NCBI GenBank assembly: GCA_937903315.1
Contig: CALCZO010000311.1
Span: forward strand, 1 to 14,599
Length of the DNA stretch: 14,599 nucleotides
Reading direction: 5' to 3'
Origin: an uncultured Alphaproteobacteria bacterium
Lineage (GTDB): Bacteria; Pseudomonadota; Alphaproteobacteria; Rhizobiales; Beijerinckiaceae
The notes under the pieces were generated by a model. It was given only the letters and a program-made list of their open reading frames with translations, made no database searches and was not told the DNA's origin. Below, piece by piece: positions 1-5,993 of this stretch (within the stretch, counting starts at the first letter, position 1; every line of letters starts with the position of its first letter). The position numbers and the translations under genes were made by a program.

Positions 1-308
1 TCGGCAAGACTGCGATTGGAATTGATGATCAGGAATCCGCCCGACTTAAGACCGGCGAACACGTCGACGACCTTGAACAGCGTCGGGTCCTGCACGATCA
101 GGCAGTCAGGTTCCAGCACCGGTTCGCGCAGACGGATTTCCCTGTCCGCGATGCGGCAGAAGGCGACGACCGGCGCGCCGGTCCGTTCCGATCCGAAACT
201 TGGAAACGCCTGCGCGTGCCGCCCTTCAAGGAAAGCCGCGACCGAAAGCAGTTCCGCCCCGGTGACGACGCCCTGCCCACCACGCCCGTGAATGCGCACC
301 TGGAACAT
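1..308 (-). CDS. 2-oxoacid:acceptor oxidoreductase, gamma subunit (5' part only)
   Basis: This is the N-terminal 102 residues of a PorG/VorG-type gamma subunit; the gene continues past the left edge (the family is usually about 180-190 residues). Reading the minus strand from the ATG at 308 gives the family signature near the N-terminus, IHGRGGQGVVTGAELLS, followed by QAFPSFGSERTGAPVVAF and a DCLIVQDPTL stretch, all typical of this domain. The gamma subunit belongs to cytoplasmic complexes that oxidatively decarboxylate pyruvate or other 2-oxoacids to acyl-CoA and pass electrons to ferredoxin. The start is supported by a purine-rich GAGGGGG-type ribosome site 4 bases upstream. In many por operons gamma is the first gene, so delta, alpha and beta would be expected to the left of this window. 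Which 2-oxoacid is used cannot be told from this fragment. Confidence 0.88.
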   Translation of the reverse strand, partial: MFQVRIHGRGGQGVVTGAELLSVAAFLEGRHAQAFPSFGSERTGAPVVAFCRIADREIRLREPVLEPDCLIVQDPTLFKVVDVFAGLKSGGFLIINSNRSLA

Positions 309-414
309 GTTTCCCCCTCAGGACCGTTCTGTGCCAGACCATTGGGACAAGCCTGTATCACGGCAGCGCGCAGCGCCGCTTGAGACAGATCAAGCGATGG
401 GACGGGCGACAGTT

Positions 415-426
415 GGCCCGAAGGCC
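415..426 (-). terminator. Small UUCG-loop hairpin between BLUF gene and oxidoreductase
   Basis: On the minus strand GGCC-TTCG-GGCC forms a 4-bp GC stem closed by a UUCG tetraloop, an unusually stable loop, 17 bases after the BLUF stop codon. No T-run follows, so it is not a textbook intrinsic terminator; it may only be a processing or attenuation hairpin, or chance in GC-rich DNA. The rest of the 309-442 gap shows nothing else I can support. Confidence 0.2.
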
Positions 427-442
427 GTCGGTCAGGTGCTGC

Positions 443-877
443 TCAGGCCTCGTCCTGGAAGGCGCGCAGAAGGTCCAGCGCGCCGGCAAGCTTGCCGGCT
501 GCCGCCCGCTGCCAGAACGCGGGCGATCCGATATCGGAATAGCCTTCAAAGCGCTCGATCTCGCCGGCCTCGACGTTGCGGAACCCCATCGACCAGTCCG
601 GAAACAGCCGCGTGCTGCTCTGGCCTTCCTCAAGAACGATCTTGGTATGATGCCGCTTGTCGGCCGCGATCCGCTTCCAGACGGCATCGATCCTGTCGCG
701 CTCGCCTTCCACCATCTGGATGAAGCAGCCGCGCCCGTCGCCGGCATCATGGCGGTAGATCAGCAGGCCGGTGATGCCCTCGGCGGTGTTGCGCCGCCGG
801 CTGTAGCCGAGCAGGTCTGCCAGAGCCGCCTCGGTAAAAGGCTGCGCTGCCTGGCTGACATAGACAAGATAGTGCAT
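443..877 (-). CDS. BLUF-domain blue-light photoreceptor
   Basis: A 144-residue single-domain protein that matches the BLUF (sensors of blue light using FAD) fold over its first ~100 residues. Aligned by eye with AppA, the flavin-site residues are all present: Tyr6 (AppA Tyr21), Asn30 (Asn45), Gln54 (Gln63), Trp95 (Trp104) and Met97 (Met106). Spacing agrees exactly except for about six extra residues (HDAGDG region, 43-48) just before the Gln strand. Hallmark stretches are YLVYVSQA, GITGLLIY, FIQMVEGE and RLFPDWSMGF. The remaining ~40 residues look helical, as in short BLUF proteins that act through a partner. I chose the ATG at 877 because it starts directly at the first BLUF strand and has a GGAGGG ribosome site about 7 bases upstream; an upstream in-frame start at 934 would add 19 unlike residues. 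It has no output domain. It is divergent from the IclR gene and shares its control region. Confidence 0.93.
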   Translation of the reverse strand: MHYLVYVSQAAQPFTEAALADLLGYSRRRNTAEGITGLLIYRHDAGDGRGCFIQMVEGERDRIDAVWKRIAADKRHHTKIVLEEGQSSTRLFPDWSMGFRNVEAGEIERFEGYSDIGSPAFWQRAAAGKLAGALDLLRAFQDEA

Positions 878-933
878 CGATCGGCCCTCCGGAGGCTGGT
901 CACTGTGCCATGCCGCAAGACGACATGGCACCA

Positions 934-962
934 AACATGGTCTCCGCCTGCCAGTCTGTCAA
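934..962 (-). promoter_or_regulatory. Possible sigma-70 promoter for the BLUF gene
   Basis: On the minus strand a perfect TTGACA lies at 962-957, followed after a 17-base spacer by CATGTT (939-934), a weak -10. It would start transcription about 50-60 bases upstream of the BLUF ATG at 877. The -35 hexamer is one arm of the 9-bp inverted repeat and mirrors the plus-strand TTGACA. Confidence 0.3.
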
Positions 963-1020
963 TGGCCACAAATTTCACAATATCAAATACACTTTCACAA
1001 TAAAGAAATTGATTGACAGA
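955..1020. repeat. 9-bp inverted repeat flanking the AT-rich core
   Basis: TCTGTCAAT at 955-963 is the exact reverse complement of ATTGACAGA at 1012-1020, with 48 bases between the arms. Each arm contains the hexamer TTGACA reading outward, towards the gene on its own side, so the arms could be the -35 elements of two divergent promoters, or half-sites of an operator, or both. A shorter nested pair, AATTTC (971-976) and GAAATT (1005-1010), lies inside but on a slightly different axis. Confidence 0.55.
973..1002. repeat. Two exact copies of TTTCACAATA, 20 bp apart
   Basis: TTTCACAATA occurs at 973-982 and again at 993-1002. The start-to-start distance of 20 bp is about two helical turns, so two protein units could bind the same DNA face. 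The copies lie between the arms of the 955-1020 inverted repeat. This is the best candidate operator seen in the window; the likely binder is the IclR-family protein encoded from 1067, by position only. Confidence 0.5.
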
Positions 1021-1042
1021 TAACGCAGAGTTGGGGTTCCAT
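1013..1042 (+). promoter_or_regulatory. Possible sigma-70 promoter for the IclR-led operon
   Basis: A perfect TTGACA -35 hexamer lies at 1013-1018, 48 bases before the IclR start. The best -10 match at normal distance is only TTCCAT (1037-1042, spacer 18), which is poor, so this would be a weak or activator-dependent promoter. GATAAC at 1019-1024 is an alternative -10, without a good -35. Confidence 0.3.
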
Positions 1043-1066
1043 CCTCATACCTTTTCGACAGGATGA

Positions 1067-1945
1067 ATGACGCCCATGCCTCTGTCGCTGCCTCAGGATC
1101 ATCTGCAAGTCCCGGCCCTCCCAGAACATGGAGCGGTTGTGGCCGAGGCCGGCAAGGGCGCTCGGACGATCCAGTCGGTCGACCGTGCGCTCGATATCCT
1201 CGAGGCTCTGGCCGATGCGAGCGGCGAGATGTCGCTCAACGAACTCGCCGGCCGCGTGGGCCTGAACGTCTCGACCTGCCATCATCTGCTCGCCACTCTG
1301 GTGGCGCGCGGCTATGCCGGCCAGACCCGGCGGACCCGCAGCTACTATCTCGGCTCGCGGATCACCGCGCTGTCGGAACGGCGGCTGAAGCAGTTCAATC
1401 TGGTCGATCTGGCGATGCCGGAGTTGCACCGTCTCAGCGATGTGACGCTTGAGAGCGTGCATCTTGCGGTGCTTCAGGGGCATACGCTGGCGACGCTGGC
1501 CAAACTGGAATCGCGGCTGCCGATCCGGGTCGGCTCGGACGATTCGCGCAAGTCGGATGCTGCTCACGCCACGGCGACCGGCAAGGCCATCCTGGCCTGG
1601 CTGCCCGAGGCGGAAATCGCGCGCGTCATCGCCCATACCGGGCTGCGCCGCTTCACGCCCCAGACCATCGCCACCATTGCCGAGCTGATGGAGGACCTGC
1701 GCCACGTCCGCCGCAAGGGCTATGCGATGGACGACGAGGAATTCCAGCTCGGCGTTGTCTGTGTCGGCGCGGCCATCCGCGATCATGCCGGTGCCGTCAT
1801 CGGCTCGGTCAGTTGTTCGATGCCCAGCATGCGCGCCGAGGGCGACCACATCGACCGCGCCAAGGCGGCGGTTCGTGCCGCCGCTGCTGCCATTTCAGAA
1901 CGGTACGGCAGTCCGAAAGAGGCTGCTGCCCAACAAGAATCATAG
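1067..1945 (+). CDS. IclR-family transcriptional regulator
   Basis: A 292-residue protein with standard IclR layout: a winged helix-turn-helix at about residues 33-96 (ARTIQSVDRALDILEALAD, then SLNELAGRVGLNVSTCHHLL) and an effector-binding domain at about 110-275, ending with the typical region around DDEEFQLGVVCVGAAIRDHAG. Such proteins bind DNA as dimers or tetramers and respond to small aromatic, sugar-acid or carboxylate ligands. The first ~30 residues are a non-conserved, Pro/Ala-rich extension. The ATG at 1067 has only a close AGGA upstream; the ATG at 1076 is an alternative start with better spacing. It lies 60 bases before the zinc dehydrogenase on the same strand, so it is likely the local regulator of the catabolic operon and of itself; the inducer is probably an operon substrate or intermediate. 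Whether it represses or activates cannot be told. Confidence 0.92.
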   Translation: MTPMPLSLPQDHLQVPALPEHGAVVAEAGKGARTIQSVDRALDILEALADASGEMSLNELAGRVGLNVSTCHHLLATLVARGYAGQTRRTRSYYLGSRITALSERRLKQFNLVDLAMPELHRLSDVTLESVHLAVLQGHTLATLAKLESRLPIRVGSDDSRKSDAAHATATGKAILAWLPEAEIARVIAHTGLRRFTPQTIATIAELMEDLRHVRRKGYAMDDEEFQLGVVCVGAAIRDHAGAVIGSVSCSMPSMRAEGDHIDRAKAAVRAAAAAISERYGSPKEAAAQQES

Positions 1946-2005
1946 GTTGAGGAAACGAGGCGCGCGACCGTAACGACGGCGCCGCCACCCAAGGAGGACG
2001 ACGCC

Positions 2006-3166
2006 ATGGCGATGCCGAGCACTGTGAAGACCAGCCCGGAATTCCCGATTCCGGAAACGATGAAGGCTTGGGTTCTGGGCAACCCCGGCGAACTGACCTT
2101 CAAGGACAAGCCGGTTCCGGTGCCCAAGCGGGCAGAGGTGCTGGTGCGCATCGATGCGGTGGCGATCTGCGCCACCGACCTCGAGATTATCTATCACGGC
2201 CCGCCGGCGATGATCGAGGGCGGCGCGCCCTACAACAAGAATTTTACCCCCGGCCATGAATACATGGGCACGGTGGTCGCGCTCGGGCCCGGTGTCGACG
2301 AGTACAGGATCGGCCAGCGCGTCACGGTCGAGATTCACGCAGGCTGCGGCCAGTGCAAGCGCTGCCGGCAGGGCATGTACACCTCGTGCCACAACTACGG
2401 CAAGAACTACGGCGACGTCGACAAGGGCCACCGCGCCAACGGCTTCACCACCGACGGCGGCTTCTGCGAATATCAGGTCAACAATATCAACACCCTCATC
2501 CATGTCGACGATTCGATGTCGGACGAGGAGGCGACGCTGGTCGTGACCGCCGGCACCTCGATGTACGGCCTGACCGAGCTCGGCGGCCTTGTTGCCGGCG
2601 AGAGCGTCGTGGTCACCGGCCCCGGGCCGATCGGCCTGCTCGGCGTGGCTGTGGCCAAGGCGCTCGGCGCCCAGCCGGTGATCCTGACCGGCACGCGCGA
2701 CAACCGGCTTGAAATGGGCAGGAAGCTCGGCGCCGACTATGTCATCAACATCCGCAACGAAGATCCGGTCAAGAAGGTTCGCGAACTGATCGGCGGCGGT
2801 GCGGATTACGTTGTCGAATGCTCGGCCGCGCCCAACGCGATCAACGAGGCGGCGCAGATGGTCAACCGCGGCGGCAAGATCTGCCTCGCCGCCTTCCCGC
2901 ATGAGGCGCCGGCGGTCGATGTCGCCCATCTCGTGCGCAACAACATCTACATCTACGGCATCCGCGGCGAGGGCAAGAGCGCGACCCATCGCGCCGAGGC
3001 CTTCATGCGCCAGAAGCGGTTCGATGCCACGCTGATCCACACCCATACCTTCGACATGAAGGATCTGCTGGAGGCGATCCGCTACGCCAAGGACCGGGTC
3101 GAGGATGCGATCAAGGTGGTGGTCAGGAACAACCACGCCGCGCGGCAGAAGGCGGCGGCGGAATAA
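2006..3166 (+). CDS. Zinc-dependent medium-chain alcohol/polyol dehydrogenase
   Basis: A 386-residue medium-chain dehydrogenase of the threonine/sorbitol dehydrogenase type, expected to oxidise a secondary alcohol of a polyol or sugar derivative in the cytoplasm. Catalytic-zinc residues are visible at Cys55 (in CATDLE) and His84-Glu85 (GHEYMG). The structural-zinc loop has four cysteines, Cys114, 117, 120 and 128, with spacing 2-2-7. The Rossmann motif GPGPIG is at 205-210. The end of the second Rossmann strand reads ILTGTRDNR where NAD-specific members usually have an acidic residue, so NADP use is possible. The start at 2006 has a near-perfect AAGGAGG at 1991-1997; it gives an 18-residue leader before the family's usual MKAW start at Met19. 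It is the first enzyme gene after the regulator, and the molybdenum-enzyme genes follow after 33 bases. The exact substrate is unknown. Confidence 0.9.
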   Translation: MAMPSTVKTSPEFPIPETMKAWVLGNPGELTFKDKPVPVPKRAEVLVRIDAVAICATDLEIIYHGPPAMIEGGAPYNKNFTPGHEYMGTVVALGPGVDEYRIGQRVTVEIHAGCGQCKRCRQGMYTSCHNYGKNYGDVDKGHRANGFTTDGGFCEYQVNNINTLIHVDDSMSDEEATLVVTAGTSMYGLTELGGLVAGESVVVTGPGPIGLLGVAVAKALGAQPVILTGTRDNRLEMGRKLGADYVINIRNEDPVKKVRELIGGGADYVVECSAAPNAINEAAQMVNRGGKICLAAFPHEAPAVDVAHLVRNNIYIYGIRGEGKSATHRAEAFMRQKRFDATLIHTHTFDMKDLLEAIRYAKDRVEDAIKVVVRNNHAARQKAAAE

Positions 3167-3199
3167 TCCGCCGCACTCCCGATCAACGAGGACAGCGCC

Positions 3200-4120
3200 A
3201 TGCTGACGACCGACGCCTATCATATGCCTGCCACGCTCGACGAGGCGCTGACGCTGCTGGCCACCGCGCCGGCCGGCAGCCGCCTCGTCGCCGGGGCGAC
3301 CGATCTGCTGCCCTGGGCGCGCGAGGGCCGGGCAGGCGACGTGCATCTGCCGGCGCTGATTGACGTGACCCGGATCGATGAGATGTCCGGCGTTTCGATC
3401 GCGAACGGCAGGGTGCGGTTTGGCGCCAACACGGTCTATCAGGCCTTCATGACCGAACCGGCGCTTGCCCGCGCCCTGCCGGTGATGCCCCATTGCGCCA
3501 TCTGGTTTGCCGATGACCAGATCCGCGAGCAGGCGACGCTGGCCGGCAATGTCGTCAACGCCTCCCCAGCTGCCGACGGTACCCCGCCGCTGGTGGCGAT
3601 GAACGCGGTGATCGAGTGCGCCCGCCGCGATGCGACAGGTACAATCGTGCGCCGCGCGGTGCCGATTGCCGAGTTCCTGCTGGGGCCCGGCCGCACGATG
3701 CTCGCCGACGGCGAGATCGTCACCGCGATCACCTGCGATGACATGACCGGCTACGGCGGCGCGTTCGAGAAGGTCGGCCAGCGACGCTCGCTCGTCATCG
3801 CGGTGGTCAATGCCGCCGCATTGGTCAGGACCGATCGGACGGGAACCCGGTTCGAGGATGTGCGGCTGGCCATCGGCGGCATCGGCCCGGTGCCGCTGCG
3901 TCTTGCCGAGGCCGAGGCAATGCTCCGGGGCCAGCCGGTCAGTGCCGAGCTGATTGCCCGCGCCAGCAGGTTTGCCGACGACCGCATCGCCTCGCGCAGC
4001 CGCCGCGAGTATCGCCGCACGGTGACGCGCGGGTTCATTGCCGCCGTGCTTGAAAACGCCCTTGCCGATTGCGGCGTCCCGCTGCCGGCCGCCCGCCACA
4101 CGGAGACCGCCGATGTCTGA
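3200..4120 (+). CDS. Molybdenum hydroxylase FAD-binding (medium) subunit
   Basis: A 306-residue flavoprotein subunit of the CoxM/XdhB/NdhF type that carries electrons from the iron-sulfur clusters to the final acceptor. FAD-binding motifs are seen at residues 31-38 (AGATDLLP) and about 109-126 (REQATLAGNVVNASPAAD), and the C-terminal CO-dehydrogenase-flavoprotein-type domain occupies about 170-290, including GIGPVPLRLAEAEAML. The length is normal for the family (about 280-310). Its last eight bases (ATGTCTGA) overlap the start of the next gene, so the subunits are translationally coupled. GAGG at 3188-3191 sits about 8 bases before the ATG. With the next two genes it makes a complete three-gene molybdenum enzyme; the loop that would bind an extra 4Fe-4S cluster in 4-hydroxybenzoyl-CoA reductase is not evident. 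Confidence 0.93.
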   Translation: MLTTDAYHMPATLDEALTLLATAPAGSRLVAGATDLLPWAREGRAGDVHLPALIDVTRIDEMSGVSIANGRVRFGANTVYQAFMTEPALARALPVMPHCAIWFADDQIREQATLAGNVVNASPAADGTPPLVAMNAVIECARRDATGTIVRRAVPIAEFLLGPGRTMLADGEIVTAITCDDMTGYGGAFEKVGQRRSLVIAVVNAAALVRTDRTGTRFEDVRLAIGGIGPVPLRLAEAEAMLRGQPVSAELIARASRFADDRIASRSRREYRRTVTRGFIAAVLENALADCGVPLPAARHTETADV

Positions 4121-5993
4121 TCTTGCTCTGGAAATGACCGTCAACGGCCGCCGGGTGAAGCGGACCGTCCCGCCGCACCAGCGGCTGATCGATGTGCTGC
4201 GCGACGATCTCAACCTGACCGGCACCAAGGAAGGGTGCGGGGCGGGCGAATGCGGCACCTGCTCGGTGTTTGTCGATGGCAAGCTCGTCAAGTCCTGCCT
4301 GATGCCCGCCGCCAAGGCCAACGGCGCGCGCATCGAGACCATCGAGGGGCTGGCGGCGCCGGGCGATCTGACACCGGTCCAGAAGGCGTTCCACAAGACC
4401 GGAGCCAGCCAGTGCGGCTATTGCATTCCCGGCATGGTGATGGCGGCCACTGCGGCCCTGCGCGCCAATCCCGAGGCCGACCTTGAGGAAATCAAGGAAC
4501 GGATGGGTGGCAACATCTGTCGCTGCACCGGCTACACCAAGATCATCGAGGCAGTGGAACTGGCCCGCGATGTCATCGCCGGCCGTATCAGCGCCGATGC
4601 CTTTGCCGAGGACGCGGCCGTCGGCTCGTTCATCGGCTCGAATGTCCGCCGGCTCGATGCGCCATCCAAGGTCGCCGGCCGCCTGCGCTATGCGGGTGAC
4701 ATGGTCATGCCCGGCATGCTGCATATGCAGGTGTTGCGCTCCCCCCATGCCCATGCGCGGATCGTGTCGATCGATACGTCGGCTGCCGAGGTGCTCGAGG
4801 GCGTCGCCTGCGTGATCACCGCGGCGGATGTGCCCGGCAAGGACGGGTTCGGCGTGTTCGTCCACGACCAGCCGGTGATGGCGCGCGGCAAGGTGCGCTA
4901 TGTCGGCGAGGCGGTCGCCGCCGTCGCCGCCGAGGATGTCCTCACCGCCCGCCGCGCGCTGGCGCAGATCCGCGTCGTCTACGAGGAGCTGCCGGCGCTT
5001 TTCGATGCCGGGGAGGCGCGCAAGCCCGGCGCACCGGTGCTGCATGACTATGCGCCCGACAACGTCGTCAAGCACATTCCGATCCGCAAGGGCGATGTCG
5101 ACAGGGGCTTTGCCGAGGCCGACATCATCATCGAGCAGACCTACCAGACCCAGCAGGTCGAGCACGCCTATCTCGAGCCCGAGGCCGGGCTGGCCTATGT
5201 CGATCACGACGATGTCGTGACGGTGATCTCGCCCAGCCAGAACATCACCCACCATCGCCATATGCTGGCCAAGATCATTGACCGGCCGATCAACAAGGTC
5301 CGGTTCATCATGAGCCCGGTCGGCGGCGGTTTCGGCGGCAAGGAGGACATGATCTATCAGGGTATGCTGGCGCTGGCTGCGATGAAGAGCGGCCGGCCGG
5401 TGCGCCTCGTGTTCACGCGCGAGGAATCGATCATTGTCACCGCCAAGCGTCATCCGGCCGATATCACCTACCGCATGGGGCTGAAGAAGGATGGCCGCAT
5501 CACCGCCATCAGCTTCTCGCTGCTGTCGGACGGCGGTGCCTATGGCCTGTCGACCGAAGGCGTGATGCGCAAGTCGGCGATCCTGTCGCTCGGTCCCTAT
5601 GACATCCCGAACCTGACCATCGACACCGTCGGCGTCTACACCAACAACACGCCGTCCGGCGCCTTCCGCACCTTCGGCGCGATGCAGTCGCAGTTTGCCA
5701 CCGAATGCCATCTCGACATTGCAGCCGAACGGCTTGGCCTCGATGCCTTCGAGATCCGCCGCATCAACATGATGCGCGACGGGGCGAGCACCCACACGCA
5801 GCAGGTGCTGGGCTCGGTGTCCATCGGCCGTGTGCTCGATGTCGCCGAACAGGCTTCGCGCTGGGAGCATGGTCCGGTCGGCATGCGCGGTCCCCAGCGG
5901 TCCGATCTCGGCGGCGACGATACCCGCGCGCCCTGCACGCTCGGTGCGCGGTTCCGCGATGGTGTGGGCAAGACCCGGCAGGAGGTGGCGTGA
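4113..5993 (+). CDS. Molybdenum hydroxylase: [2Fe-2S] domain fused to N-terminal half of catalytic subunit
   Basis: A 626-residue fusion. Residues 1-~160 are a complete iron-sulfur subunit with both clusters: the plant-ferredoxin-like set Cys42, 47, 50, 62 and the helical-domain set Cys101, 104, 136, 138. From about residue 172 a molybdopterin-binding aldehyde oxidase/xanthine dehydrogenase domain begins (NVRRLDAPSKVAGRLRYAGD), with GGGFGGK at 404-410 and AFRTFGAMQ at 517-525, the equivalent of AFRGFG around the active-site arginine of xanthine oxidase. The protein stops soon after the NMMRDG segment; the rest of the catalytic subunit is in the next gene, whose ATG overlaps this stop (TGATG). 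The last ~40 residues, rich in charged and glycine residues, match nothing I recognise. I chose the ATG at 4113, which overlaps the FAD-subunit stop and begins directly at the ferredoxin fold; an upstream in-frame start would add 25 unlike residues. The substrate is not identifiable. Confidence 0.92.
   Translation: MSDLALEMTVNGRRVKRTVPPHQRLIDVLRDDLNLTGTKEGCGAGECGTCSVFVDGKLVKSCLMPAAKANGARIETIEGLAAPGDLTPVQKAFHKTGASQCGYCIPGMVMAATAALRANPEADLEEIKERMGGNICRCTGYTKIIEAVELARDVIAGRISADAFAEDAAVGSFIGSNVRRLDAPSKVAGRLRYAGDMVMPGMLHMQVLRSPHAHARIVSIDTSAAEVLEGVACVITAADVPGKDGFGVFVHDQPVMARGKVRYVGEAVAAVAAEDVLTARRALAQIRVVYEELPALFDAGEARKPGAPVLHDYAPDNVVKHIPIRKGDVDRGFAEADIIIEQTYQTQQVEHAYLEPEAGLAYVDHDDVVTVISPSQNITHHRHMLAKIIDRPINKVRFIMSPVGGGFGGKEDMIYQGMLALAAMKSGRPVRLVFTREESIIVTAKRHPADITYRMGLKKDGRITAISFSLLSDGGAYGLSTEGVMRKSAILSLGPYDIPNLTIDTVGVYTNNTPSGAFRTFGAMQSQFATECHLDIAAERLGLDAFEIRRINMMRDGASTHTQQVLGSVSIGRVLDVAEQASRWEHGPVGMRGPQRSDLGGDDTRAPCTLGARFRDGVGKTRQEVA

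Larger units (their letters stand above)
878..1066. promoter_or_regulatory. Divergent control region between BLUF gene and IclR-led operon
   Basis: This 189-bp gap separates the minus-strand BLUF start from the plus-strand IclR start. Its centre, about 960-1025, is strikingly AT-rich for this genome, as expected of promoter DNA. It holds a perfect 9-bp inverted repeat and a perfect 10-bp direct repeat, described separately. IclR-family regulators commonly bind their own promoter region, so this is the most likely operator for the regulator encoded just downstream. That assignment is inference. Confidence 0.6.

Noticed and set aside
380..1003. 207-codon plus-strand frame across the BLUF gene and control region
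   Set aside because: It overlaps the confidently identified BLUF gene on the other strand, runs into the AT-rich promoter region and shows no domain.
1940..4396. 818-codon open frame on the minus strand opposite the dehydrogenase and FAD-subunit genes
   Set aside because: It lies antisense to two genes with clear family motifs; its composition (His, Arg, Asp and Gly runs) is that of a GC-rich mirror frame, with no recognisable domain.
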